The position numbers were made by a program, and so were the translations under genes. This document shows positions 34,197-42,685 of a stretch of 59,243 bases of DNA, one piece after another. The DNA is from Adhaeribacter aerolatus (GTDB lineage: Bacteria > Bacteroidota > Bacteroidia > Cytophagales > Hymenobacteraceae). Below the pieces are notes generated by a model. It was not told where the DNA came from and searched no databases. It worked only from the letters and a program-made list of their open reading frames with translations. Positions within the stretch are counted from its first letter, which is position 1; each line of letters opens with the position of its first letter. Location of the stretch: contig NZ_BJYS01000048.1 of the NCBI RefSeq assembly GCF_007991635.1, forward strand, positions 1 through 59,243, written 5' to 3'.

Positions 34197-34610
34197 TTAG
34201 TGATGCGCTTTCGCTTCTTCCAGGGCTGGTAAGCCATTTTTTACCCGATAGTCGTTAATAGCGGCTTTAATTGCATCTTCGGCTAATACCGAGCAGTGAA
34301 TTTTTACCGGCGGTAAAGCCAATTCTTCTACAATTTCCATGTTATCAATGGACAAGGCATCATCAATAGATTTACCTTTTAACCATTCGGTGGCCAGAGA
34401 AGATGACGCAATGGCAGAACCACAACCAAAAGTTTTGAATTTAGCGTCGGTAATAACCTGGTTTTCGTCTACTTCAATTTGCAAACGCATTACGTCGCCA
34501 CACTCAGGGGCGCCAACTAAGCCAGTACCAACATTGGCTTTAGATTTATCCAGCGTACCTACGTTACGTGGGTTGCTGTAATGATCAATTACTTTATCTG
34601 AATAAGCCAT
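34197..34610 (-). CDS. iscU: Iron-sulfur cluster scaffold IscU
   Basis: 137 residues. The starting MAYSDKVIDHYSNPRNVGTL is typical. Scaffold cysteines are in GAPECGDVMRLQ, KTFGCGSAIASSS and KIHCSVLAEDA, with the metal-binding Asp in CGD. The chaperone motif LPPVK, normally recognised by HscA, is intact. It assembles [2Fe-2S] clusters with sulfur from IscS. It lies between iscS and iscA. No hscA, hscB or fdx is in the window even though LPPVK is kept. Confidence 0.98.
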   Translation of the reverse strand: MAYSDKVIDHYSNPRNVGTLDKSKANVGTGLVGAPECGDVMRLQIEVDENQVITDAKFKTFGCGSAIASSSLATEWLKGKSIDDALSIDNMEIVEELALPPVKIHCSVLAEDAIKAAINDYRVKNGLPALEEAKAHH

Positions 34611-34617
34611 TTCTATA

Positions 34618-34690
34618 TTAAATTATGAATTACAAATTAAAATTATGTATTACTTATAATTACGAATTAAAAATTAGAATGATTTATTTA
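34618..34690. repeat. A/T-rich AATTAYGAATTA-type repeat between iscS and iscU
   Basis: Imperfect copies of AATTATGAATTAC, AATTATGTATTAC and AATTACGAATTA follow one another in the iscS-iscU gap. They look like low-complexity decay of a short repeat; no function is evident. Confidence 0.4.
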
Positions 34691-34767
34691 AATTATTGCT
34701 GATGAATATATTAAGTTAATAATCCAGCAGCGTTTCTAATTTCTAGTTCTTAATGTCTGTTTAAATA

Positions 34768-35982
34768 TTAGTGCTCAGCCCACTCAATTGAGTTCAGGTC
34801 GATGCCTTCTTTAAACATTTCCCACAACGGCGACATTTCGCGCAGTTTGTTAACCGCTTCGGTTACGTGGCTGATGGCGTAATCAATCTGCTCGTCGGTG
34901 GTAAAGCGGCTTAAACCAAAGCGCAACGAAGAGTGTGCCAGGTCATCGCTTAAGCCTAAAGCTTTTAACACGTAAGAAGGTTCCAAAGAGGCCGACGTAC
35001 AAGCCGAACCGGAAGAAACGGCTAAGTCTTTCACGCCCATCATGAGGCCTTCGCCTTCCACGTATTTAAAAGAAATATTGGTAACATGCGGTAAGCGGTG
35101 TTCGCGCGAACCGTTAACATAAGATTCTTCTATTTTCAACAGCTCCTTTTCCAGGCGGTCGCGCAGGCGGGAAGTATGCTCAATATCGCGCTGCATTTCC
35201 AGGCGGGCCAATTCACAGGCTTTACCTAAACCCACAATACCCGGTACGTTCAGCGTGCCAGAACGCATACCGCGCTCGTGGCCACCGCCATCCATTTGGG
35301 CAGTAACTTTAACGCGTGGGTTTTTCCGGCGCACATACAAAGCGCCTACACCTTTCGGGCCGTACATTTTATGCGCAGTAAAGGCCATCAGGTCAATGCC
35401 ATCAGCTTCTACGTCTACCGGAATTTTACCTACCGCTTGCGTACCATCAGTCATAAACAAAATACCGCGTTTTTTGGCCATAGCCGAAATTTCGCGGATA
35501 GGTTGCAGAACGCCCACTTCGTTATTGCCGTACATGATGGCAATTAAAATGGTTTTATCGGTAATAGCGGCTTCCAGGTCCTGCAGGTTAATTAAACCTT
35601 CGGCATCAACGGGCAGGTAAGTTACCTTGCCACCCAGTTTCTCGATGTGTTTGCAAGTATCCAGAACTGCTTTGTGTTCGGTAGTAGCCGTAATAATATG
35701 ATTTCCTTTGGAGGCATACATCTCAAACACCCCTTTAATGGCCAGGTTGTCTGATTCGGTAGCACCAGAGGTAAAAATAATTTCTTTTGGATTACAATTA
35801 ATCAGGGCCGCAATCTGGTCGCGGGCATAATCAACGGCCTCTTCGGCCGCCCACCCAAAAGGGTGATTACGGGAAGCCGCATTCCCGAAATGCTCGGTCA
35901 TGTACGGAATCATAGCTTCCAGTACTCGCGGATCCATTGGCGTGGTTGCGTTGTTATCGAGGTATATTGGTAATTTTAGCAT
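34768..35982 (-). CDS. iscS: Cysteine desulfurase IscS
   Basis: 404 residues, standard for IscS. The start [20 protein letters not shown] is diagnostic. The PLP lysine lies in [18 protein letters not shown], and the PLP phosphate and ring contacts are in [14 protein letters not shown] and [11 protein letters not shown]. The persulfide loop is [20 protein letters not shown] with the catalytic cysteine. It converts cysteine to alanine and passes sulfur to IscU. It is the first gene of iscS-iscU-iscA on the minus strand. No IscR homologue is encoded beside it; the promoter region holds a GC-rich hairpin instead. Confidence 0.98.
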   Translation of the reverse strand: MLKLPIYLDNNATTPMDPRVLEAMIPYMTEHFGNAASRNHPFGWAAEEAVDYARDQIAALINCNPKEIIFTSGATESDNLAIKGVFEMYASKGNHIITATTEHKAVLDTCKHIEKLGGKVTYLPVDAEGLINLQDLEAAITDKTILIAIMYGNNEVGVLQPIREISAMAKKRGILFMTDGTQAVGKIPVDVEADGIDLMAFTAHKMYGPKGVGALYVRRKNPRVKVTAQMDGGGHERGMRSGTLNVPGIVGLGKACELARLEMQRDIEHTSRLRDRLEKELLKIEESYVNGSREHRLPHVTNISFKYVEGEGLMMGVKDLAVSSGSACTSASLEPSYVLKALGLSDDLAHSSLRFGLSRFTTDEQIDYAISHVTEAVNKLREMSPLWEMFKEGIDLNSIEWAEH

Positions 35983-36033
35983 AGTATCTTCTTAAAATTA
36001 GTAGCGTAATAGGGTATTTTAAAAACACCTTTA

Positions 36034-36061
36034 TGCGCGTAATAGTTTTATTTTACGCGCA
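36034..36061. promoter_or_regulatory. 9-bp hairpin with -7-like box upstream of iscS
   Basis: TGCGCGTAA 36034-36042 and TTACGCGCA 36053-36061 form a perfect inverted repeat with a 10-base loop in the divergent iscS/mce spacer. Overlapping it on the minus strand is TATTTTTG (36067-36060), which fits TAnnTTTG. It is a candidate operator or leader hairpin for iscS. Confidence 0.5.
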
Positions 36062-36112
36062 AAAATACGGAATATTCAGCTAAAAATATAGACTTATTTA
36101 GAATAAATCAAA

Positions 36113-36514
36113 ATGAAGAACATAGAGCACATTGGCATTGCCGTAAATGATTTTAGTGCCGCCAACGGTTTATATTATAAATTACTAGGTCAGGAGCCTT
36201 ATAAAACCGAGGTGGTAGAGTCGGAGCAGGTCTCAACTTCCTTCTTCCGGATTGGTGATTCCAAGATAGAATTGTTGGAAGCCCTGAATGACGATAGCCC
36301 CATTGCAAAATATCTGGAAAAACACGGCGAAGGTATTCATCATATTGCTTTTGCGGTAGAAGACATCCTGGCCGAAATGGAACGGTTAAAAAAAGAAGGG
36401 TTTCGTTTATTAAGTGATATGCCAAAGCCGGGTGCCGATAACAAGCTAGTTTGTTTTGTGCATCCGAAAAGCGCCAATGGCGTTCTGATAGAGTTGTGCC
36501 AGGAAATAAAGTAG
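36113..36514 (+). CDS. mce: Methylmalonyl-CoA epimerase
   Basis: 133 residues, a single vicinal oxygen chelate (VOC) domain pair. MKNIEHIGIAVNDFSAAN carries the first His ligand, FFRIGDSKIELLEALNDDSP a central strand, HGEGIHHIAFAVEDI the second His, and HPKSANGVLIELCQE the Glu ligand. It interconverts the R and S forms of methylmalonyl-CoA in propionate metabolism. The mutase genes are not in this window. Divergent from iscS. Confidence 0.95.
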   Translation: MKNIEHIGIAVNDFSAANGLYYKLLGQEPYKTEVVESEQVSTSFFRIGDSKIELLEALNDDSPIAKYLEKHGEGIHHIAFAVEDILAEMERLKKEGFRLLSDMPKPGADNKLVCFVHPKSANGVLIELCQEIK

Positions 36515-36591
36515 ACTTTTAAAGTTTATCGTCTACTTTTGTAGTCTAAGCCAATATAATATACCCGAAACTAATTGGTTTCTTCTTTTTC

Positions 36592-38010
36592 ATGAATCCT
36601 GTTCAGCTACCCGACCATAAAATATTTGAGCTAGTTGCCGATACTGCCACAGCGCTGAAAATGCCTGCCTATGTTATCGGCGGTTTTGTGCGCGACCTGA
36701 TTTTAAAGCGCCCTTCTAAAGATATTGATGTGGTTTGTGTAGGAGATGGCATGAAACTGGCTGAAGCGGTTGCCCAAGCTTTGCCCGGTAAACCCAAGGT
36801 AACTGTTTTCAAGAATTTTGGTACCGCCATGTTGCGCGCCGGCGATCTGGAAGTTGAGTTTGTAGGTGCCCGGAAAGAATCTTACCAGCGACATTCGCGC
36901 AAACCCGAAGTAGAAGCTGGTACGCTGGAAGACGATCTTAAAAGGCGCGACTTTACCATTAATGCGTTAGGCATTAGCCTGAATAAAGCCGATTTTGGCC
37001 AACTAGTAGATATGTTTGGGGGGATGCAGGATATTAAGCGCAAAACTATTCGTACGCCGCTGGAGCCCGGCATTACTTTCTCAGATGATCCGTTGCGTAT
37101 GATGCGGGCCGTCCGGTTCGCTACGCAATTGCATTTCGATATAGAGCCCGATACTTTTGATGCTATTATTGCACATAAACACCGGATAGAAATTGTGTCG
37201 AAAGAGCGGATTGCGGATGAATTGAATAAAATTATTCTGGCTGATACCCCCTCGTACGGTTTTAAATTATTATTTCAATCGGGTTTGCTGCAATTGATCT
37301 TTCCAAAGATGGCGGCTTTGCAAGGCATTGATACCGTTAATGGCAATACGCATAAAGATAATTTTTACCACACGCTACAGGTGCTGGATAATGTAGCCAA
37401 AGTATCAAAGGACTTGTGGTTGCGATGGGCGGCTATTATGCACGATATTGCCAAACCCGATACCAAGCGGTACCATCCCAAAGTAGGCTGGACTTTTCAC
37501 GGACACGAAGACAAAGGTGCCCGCATGGTGCCCCGGCTATTCCAGGAGCTTAAATTGCCGCTAAACGAACACATGAAGTTTGTGCAGAAACTGGTACGAC
37601 TGCACCTGCGGCCCATTGCCCTGGTTAAAGAAACGGTTACCGATTCGGCGGTACGTCGCTTATTATTTGAGGCCGGCGAAGATATTGATGCACTGATGCA
37701 ATTGTGTAAAGCTGATATCACCTCGAAAGATCATAACCGCGTAAAGCGTTATTTGCAAAATTTTGCCAAAGTCGAAGAGAAATTAAGGCAGGTTGAGGAA
37801 AGCGATAAATTGCGCAATTTCCAGCCCGTAATTACCGGCGAAATAATTATGGAGACTTTTGGGTTGAAGCCTTCCCGCGAAGTAGGTATTTTAAAAGAGG
37901 CTATTACGGAGGCAATATTGGAAGGGGAAATCCGGAACGAATACGAGGAGGCTTTTGCTTTTTTGGTGGAGAAAGGGAAAAAAATGGGTTTTACAATAAC
38001 TGAAAATTAA
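36592..38010 (+). CDS. cca: CCA tRNA nucleotidyltransferase-type protein with HD domain
   Basis: 472 residues. The poly(A) polymerase head has YVIGGFVRDLILKRPSKDID (G-G-x-V-R-D and the metal-binding DxD). The usual RRDFTINALGIS and SDDPLRMMRAVRFATQL motifs follow. Next is an HD phosphohydrolase domain (RWAAIMHDIAKPDTKRY; FHGHEDKGARM) and a helical tail. It adds or repairs the 3' CCA of tRNA, consistent with the tRNA-Asn in this window lacking an encoded CCA. The 3' end of this gene has a decayed second copy about 4.4 kb downstream (42378-42550), bracketing three membrane-protein genes. Confidence 0.93.
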   Translation: MNPVQLPDHKIFELVADTATALKMPAYVIGGFVRDLILKRPSKDIDVVCVGDGMKLAEAVAQALPGKPKVTVFKNFGTAMLRAGDLEVEFVGARKESYQRHSRKPEVEAGTLEDDLKRRDFTINALGISLNKADFGQLVDMFGGMQDIKRKTIRTPLEPGITFSDDPLRMMRAVRFATQLHFDIEPDTFDAIIAHKHRIEIVSKERIADELNKIILADTPSYGFKLLFQSGLLQLIFPKMAALQGIDTVNGNTHKDNFYHTLQVLDNVAKVSKDLWLRWAAIMHDIAKPDTKRYHPKVGWTFHGHEDKGARMVPRLFQELKLPLNEHMKFVQKLVRLHLRPIALVKETVTDSAVRRLLFEAGEDIDALMQLCKADITSKDHNRVKRYLQNFAKVEEKLRQVEESDKLRNFQPVITGEIIMETFGLKPSREVGILKEAITEAILEGEIRNEYEEAFAFLVEKGKKMGFTITEN

Positions 38011-38061
38011 TTTGTTCTGTAAACACGTTTCAATCAATCTCTACTCCTCCCGCTTTAGATA

Positions 38062-39141
38062 ATGAAGCAAGAAAAAACCGGCTATTTCCCCGCATTAAAT
38101 GGATTAAGGGTGTTTTTGGCAAGTATGGTATTTGTTTACCATTACTCTGGTTTAGGTAATTATGATCTAACGCTAAGTCAAATATTGGTTGTTCTCCGGT
38201 ACCGGATGACCTTTTTCTTTGTGTTAAGCGGTTTCGTCATAGCTTATTCTCTATTATCTAAATTACCACTGTCCGGAAAGCAGTACCTGAATTTTATATT
38301 GTCCAGATTAATCAGGTTACTGCCGTTGTATTTATTTTTAATTGTTGTTCCATATATTCATGTGGGTATTCCAGCCTGGCCGGTATTTATTACCAATATT
38401 ACTTTAACCAAAGGTTTCTTTGAAAAACTCCTTTTTACCGGCATAGGACCAGCCTGGTCACTAACCACCGAAATCACTTTCTATCTTTTTGCGCCTTTCA
38501 TTCTGAAGTATTTTCGAACCAGAAAATCAATTCTGATTAGTTACTTTTTACTCGTAACAACTGGGCTTTTCCTTACGCTTTCCGGACAATATCTTAACTC
38601 TATTGAGGCCAATCCATTTGGCTTTTTTTCTGATATATATTTCACCTTAAACATTACCTTTTTTGGCAGGGTTACCGATTTTTACGCCGGTATGTTACTA
38701 GCCCGGTTAATCTACTATTTCCCTGACCAACGCTTTTTATTTTTGACTAAATCTAAAAGCCTTTATGCCGGAGTTTTATTAATTATAATCTGTTGTTTAC
38801 TGGTTTATTATTTTGATAACGCTTCTTTCCGGTATCATACAACGCTGTCTTTGATAAGCTTGCACTTGTTATTGCCCTTTGGCGTTGCTTACTTTTTATC
38901 GGGTTTAATCCAGGGAAGATCGATGGTAAGTAAATTCTTTTCCTATCAGTGGATGGTTTGGTTAGGAAATGGCGCCTATGGTTTCTACCTCATGCACAAT
39001 AGTTGGGTGCAATATAAAATCCAAAGAATTAATCCTTTTCCAGACAATGGTTTCATTCTGCTTTGGATAACAGCTGTTATGGTGTATTATATTTTTGAAA
39101 AACCATGCATCCTGTTCTTAAGGAAAAGACTACCAAGTTGA
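38062..39141 (+). CDS. Acyltransferase 3 family membrane protein (OafA/NodX-like)
   Basis: 359 residues with about ten membrane segments. The N-terminal signature FPALNGLRVFLASMVFVYHY contains the conserved His, and RYRMTFFFVLSGFVIAYSLL has the typical FFVLSGF motif. GPAWSLTTEITFYLFAPFIL corresponds to the W-S-L-x-x-E-x-x-F-Y motif. Family members transfer acyl groups, often acetyl, to sugars of surface polysaccharides. It is the first of three codirectional membrane genes with visibly higher A/T content than their neighbours. It begins 51 bases after cca but has a different composition. Confidence 0.9.
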   Translation: MKQEKTGYFPALNGLRVFLASMVFVYHYSGLGNYDLTLSQILVVLRYRMTFFFVLSGFVIAYSLLSKLPLSGKQYLNFILSRLIRLLPLYLFLIVVPYIHVGIPAWPVFITNITLTKGFFEKLLFTGIGPAWSLTTEITFYLFAPFILKYFRTRKSILISYFLLVTTGLFLTLSGQYLNSIEANPFGFFSDIYFTLNITFFGRVTDFYAGMLLARLIYYFPDQRFLFLTKSKSLYAGVLLIIICCLLVYYFDNASFRYHTTLSLISLHLLLPFGVAYFLSGLIQGRSMVSKFFSYQWMVWLGNGAYGFYLMHNSWVQYKIQRINPFPDNGFILLWITAVMVYYIFEKPCILFLRKRLPS

Positions 39142-39320
39142 TGGGTAAATAGCTGCAGTTCACCAGTTCTTTGATTTAACTTTTATTCAGTAGGTAGTTA
39201 TAGGGGTGGCAAAGCAGCCTGTTTAATAGTCATTTGATAATTATGGACCGGGATAGTATTTATAAGAATTACACATTAAATATATACTAACACCTTTAGA
39301 ATTAATCTTTAGCAAAACGA

Positions 39321-40541
39321 GTGTCTACACCAGATTATAAATTATTGGCTTTATTCGCTTTGATAGCGGCCGTTATTGTATTGAGAGTAAAAATAGAAAG
39401 TACCGGCTACCGGAGCCCGGATTCCTGGTATTACTTAGAATGTGCCCAAAATATACTCGACGGAAACGGGTTTTATCACTCCAATGAATACCCCATACCG
39501 GAAATAAAAACACTTGAGAATCAGATTTATTTTGCTGTTTGGCCGGTAGGTTACCCCCTTCTTATTGCGGGCTTTTCTTTTCTTTTTTCTTTGCCGGTTT
39601 TTTGGGCATCAAAACTGGTAAATATATTTTTTATTGGTTTGTGTTGTCTACTGTTCCGGAAAATGAACCGGGAGTATGCTTATTTGCTTTCGCTGGGCTT
39701 ATGCTCTTTTACCTTCCTCGAAATTTTTTCTTATACCTGGTCGGAGGCACCGTTTGTTTTCGGATTACTTTGGTTTGGGTACGCGCTTTTTCATTATTTA
39801 CGCGATGGTAACAATGTATATCTCCTGCAACTATTTGTAAGCGCTTTGTTTTTGTTTTTGATAAGGTACATTGGCGGCTTTAGCTTCCTCATTCTGGGTT
39901 GTCTAAGTTTATGGTTTCTGTTGCAGCGGAAAGTAAACCCTGCGTTTAAGCTACTTTTTATTACAGCGCTGCTTGGCATTATAGCCGGGTTGTATTTTTA
40001 TAACAATTATCTTCAAACCGGTTTCCTGACGGGTGGCGAAAGGTTATACCCAGACCGGGAGAGCATTGGCCTTTTTACCTGGTTTTTAATCGTGGGCCTG
40101 TTTAATGAATTCTTTATTATAAGAAATTATTACTGGCGCGGCGGTGTTCCGGATGCGCTTTTTCTGGTAACTGCTTGCTTCCAGGTGTTACTAATGGCTT
40201 TTATTTATTTTAAATATTTAAAAGGGGAAAAGATTTCCTACCTGCCCGAAAATAGCCTCAGCAGATTATATTTTGTAATTGGCTTTAGCTACCTTTTAAT
40301 CATAATCGTTGTCCGGGCTTTTTCTCCTTTTGATCCCTTTGATTACCGAATCTTAGCGCCATTTAGCATCTGTATTTTTACAGCAATAATCCTGGGCCTG
40401 GTTCACCCGGATAATTCCAATAAATCCAAAGGGTCCTTCAAATATATTTCTTTGCTTTTTTCAGTATCGCTGGTGCTTAATTTACCGAAAGAGTTTCTAA
40501 TAGAAACTTTTAAAGGATTAGTAATTAGTTTCTTAAAATAG
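39321..40541 (+). CDS. GT-C-like integral membrane protein, possible glycosyltransferase
   Basis: 406 residues from a GTG at 39321 (the first in-frame start; no ATG occurs before the motif). About ten membrane helices. The segment ESTGYRSPDSWYYLECAQNI near residue 30 resembles the first extracytoplasmic loop of GT39/ArnT-type enzymes, where an acidic residue is catalytic. The rest (WPVGYPLLIAGFSF; YTWSEAPFVFGLLWFGYALF) fits polyprenyl-phosphate-sugar transferases. The sequence is A/T-rich, rich in Phe and Leu. The donor and acceptor are unknown; the acyltransferase and the next gene suggest cell-surface glycan modification. Confidence 0.65.
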   Translation: MSTPDYKLLALFALIAAVIVLRVKIESTGYRSPDSWYYLECAQNILDGNGFYHSNEYPIPEIKTLENQIYFAVWPVGYPLLIAGFSFLFSLPVFWASKLVNIFFIGLCCLLFRKMNREYAYLLSLGLCSFTFLEIFSYTWSEAPFVFGLLWFGYALFHYLRDGNNVYLLQLFVSALFLFLIRYIGGFSFLILGCLSLWFLLQRKVNPAFKLLFITALLGIIAGLYFYNNYLQTGFLTGGERLYPDRESIGLFTWFLIVGLFNEFFIIRNYYWRGGVPDALFLVTACFQVLLMAFIYFKYLKGEKISYLPENSLSRLYFVIGFSYLLIIIVVRAFSPFDPFDYRILAPFSICIFTAIILGLVHPDNSNKSKGSFKYISLLFSVSLVLNLPKEFLIETFKGLVISFLK

Positions 40542-40593
40542 GTTCATATAAAAACAGCAGTAACCGGTTAAGGGACATCTTTCTGAAATTTTG

Positions 40594-42333
40594 ATGAAGA
40601 ATTTTAAGTTTTTTCTGTCGGCTTTTCTGCTTATTTTCTGGCTTATCGGTAGTTTCTTAAATGTTATCTTTTATTTAACCGACTACAACGATGTGCTCCT
40701 GCTTGAGCAAATCAATTATCAGTATGCCACTTCTTTCAAATTTACTAACACGCTAGAAAAAGGCTTTTATACTTTTTCTATAAATATTCTTCGGGGGGGT
40801 TATTTACTGACCTCTCTCCTGATTGCCTTCTGCTTTATTAGAAGTAACTGGGTAAAACAGGAGTTGATTAAAGTATTTTTTGAATTTGTGTTTTTATTGC
40901 GAAGAACGCTCCAACTTTTGCAACAGCTTTCAAAAACAGAGAAGGGTATATTGGTATCAGTAATAATTTTGATCGTTCTGATTAGAGGTTATTATTTGTG
41001 CCGGCAAGTTTTTACAACGGATGAGGTAGCTTCCTTTGACTTGTTTGTCATGGAAGGCCCGCTGGCCGTAGTTAGCTTTTACCCTTTCCCTAATAACCAT
41101 ATACTAAATAATTTTCTTAGTCTCCTTTACTACCAGGTGCATACGGACCCGTTGTTTGTAATGCGTATGCCTACCTTTCTGGTAAGTTTAGTGGGTACAT
41201 TGGTAATTTATGTAGTGCTTTTGCGGTTTCATGGCCATGCTATTGCAATCCTTAGTATAGTTTTTTTGAGTTTTTCTGAGATGGGCATGTTCTATTCTAT
41301 TGCCGGCAGAGGTTACTTTTTAATCTTACTAATGGCTTTTATAAACTTCTTTTCAATGCTCAGTATTATGTATCATCCCGGCAAACATAATTTGTACTGG
41401 CTTTTATTTATATTATCCGGAATTTCCGGATTTTTTACCGTACCTACTTTTCTCTACCCTTTTGCCGCTACCTGCCTGATTGGTTTGTTGGACTTCTTGT
41501 TTAAAAGAGATAAGAATAAAATTATAGCGTTAATTACAAGCGGCGTGCTGGTTGGACTGGGTTGTGTTGCTCTGTATCTTCCACTTATCTTCATTTCCGG
41601 AATTGAATCATTAATTAACAATAAATATGTGCAGCCCAAAGCATTTACATCTTTTTGGTCCGGGTTTATTTACTATTTCTCGTATGCCGAAGGCTTATTA
41701 TTCGGCCTGGAAAGGTTAGGGAAATTTATTATAAGTGGTGTTCTGTTACTGTCAGTAGTAAGAATAATTTATTTTGATCGATTAAAACAGTTTTTGAAAT
41801 TTGAACTACCCTTACTGGTAATGGTTCTTTCGCCTTACTTATTTATGGTAATCCAAAGGGTTTATTTGCCGGAAAGAGCGCTATTCTACAAATCTATTTA
41901 TTTGTATGTCGTTTTAAGTGCTTTATTTCTGTGGCTGTTAGATATAACAAATGTTAGTAAAAAGTTTGCCTTGGGTTTAGCCGGCTTTGGAATAATATTA
42001 TACAGTAGTGTTCAGGTTTATCATGTACAAAAGTCTCTTATTAGCGGCTTAATAGAAGAGGAACAGCGGAAAGAAGCCTTCCTTTGGTTAAAGCAATATA
42101 AGCCTGATAATATTATAGTACTGGATCCCATGTATAAACTATATTTAAATCATTATTTTAAAATAGCTAATCTAAACTGTGGCATCTATTCGGTTAAGAT
42201 AGCCGAACTGGAGTATGATTATATAGTTCTGCCAAAATCGAATAGAAGCCAGGTAAAGGAGCAAAACCTGGTTTTAGGTGAAGAAATGTATCAGAACGAT
42301 TTTGTTAAAATATATTCCTTGATAGGTTATTAA
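40594..42333 (+). CDS. GT39/PMT-like membrane glycosyltransferase
   Basis: 579 residues from the ATG at 40594; a TTG just before would add one residue. Multiple membrane helices. The loop RGYYLCRQVFTTDEVASFDL near residue 140 carries the D-E pair typical of GT-C transferases, and YPFPNNHILNNFLSLLYYQV follows as in that family. Its C-terminus is a soluble domain (YKPDNIIVLDPMYKLYLNHY). It likely uses a lipid-linked sugar on the outer side of the inner membrane. It is the third gene of the A/T-rich block, 49 bases after the previous one, and is followed by the cca relic. Confidence 0.7.
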   Translation: MKNFKFFLSAFLLIFWLIGSFLNVIFYLTDYNDVLLLEQINYQYATSFKFTNTLEKGFYTFSINILRGGYLLTSLLIAFCFIRSNWVKQELIKVFFEFVFLLRRTLQLLQQLSKTEKGILVSVIILIVLIRGYYLCRQVFTTDEVASFDLFVMEGPLAVVSFYPFPNNHILNNFLSLLYYQVHTDPLFVMRMPTFLVSLVGTLVIYVVLLRFHGHAIAILSIVFLSFSEMGMFYSIAGRGYFLILLMAFINFFSMLSIMYHPGKHNLYWLLFILSGISGFFTVPTFLYPFAATCLIGLLDFLFKRDKNKIIALITSGVLVGLGCVALYLPLIFISGIESLINNKYVQPKAFTSFWSGFIYYFSYAEGLLFGLERLGKFIISGVLLLSVVRIIYFDRLKQFLKFELPLLVMVLSPYLFMVIQRVYLPERALFYKSIYLYVVLSALFLWLLDITNVSKKFALGLAGFGIILYSSVQVYHVQKSLISGLIEEEQRKEAFLWLKQYKPDNIIVLDPMYKLYLNHYFKIANLNCGIYSVKIAELEYDYIVLPKSNRSQVKEQNLVLGEEMYQNDFVKIYSLIGY

Positions 42334-42377
42334 AAGGTATCTGGTTAAGCCTCATTATTAAGAAGCTATTAGTGATT

Positions 42378-42550
42378 TTTCAAATTTGGCAGAAGCTTTA
42401 GAGAGTAGAAGAAAACTACGCAATTTCCAGCCGTTGATTTAAATGAAGCCATCACTGAAGCTATTTTGGAAGGTGAAATCCGGAACAAATACGAGGAAGC
42501 CTTTTCTTTTAGGGGAAAAGTTGGGTTTTACACTGGTAAAATTAATTTAA
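42378..42550 (+). pseudogene. Decayed duplicate of the cca 3' end
   Basis: The bases CGCAATTTCCAGCC occur at 37813-37826 in cca and again at 42419-42432. After an internal deletion of roughly 65 bases, 42448-42546 reads EAITEAILEGEIRNKYEEAF against EAITEAILEGEIRNEYEEAF in cca. In these 21 or so aligned codons most differences are at third positions, so the copies diverged as coding sequence before this one decayed. Upstream similarity extends weakly to about 42378. There is no start and the C-terminal codons are scrambled. Confidence 0.8.
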
Positions 42551-42582
42551 ATGTTGCATTTCATACTGCTTATTAAAACTCA

Positions 42583-42630
42583 AGCCTGTTAACTCCTATG
42601 GCTGCATCAGGCCACAAGAGCTAACAGGCT
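42583..42630 (-). terminator. Hairpin after the PspC gene
   Basis: AGCCTGTTA 42583-42591 and TAACAGGCT 42622-42630 form a 9-bp stem extended by ACTC/GAG, with a short T-run on the minus strand (GAGTTTTAAT). Confidence 0.6.
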
Positions 42631-42685
42631 AAGTATTTTCATAGTTTTATTCAGACTGGCTTACTATATTTTTGTACTCGTTTGC

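Noticed and set aside
34618-34690. Riboswitch or structured leader between iscS and iscU
   Set aside because: It is low-complexity A/T repeat without stable G/C pairing.
37801-42550. Mobile element bounded by cca direct repeats with an integrase
   Set aside because: No integrase or transposase gene lies between the copies, and the copies are diverged and not identical att sites; a homologous-recombination origin fits better.
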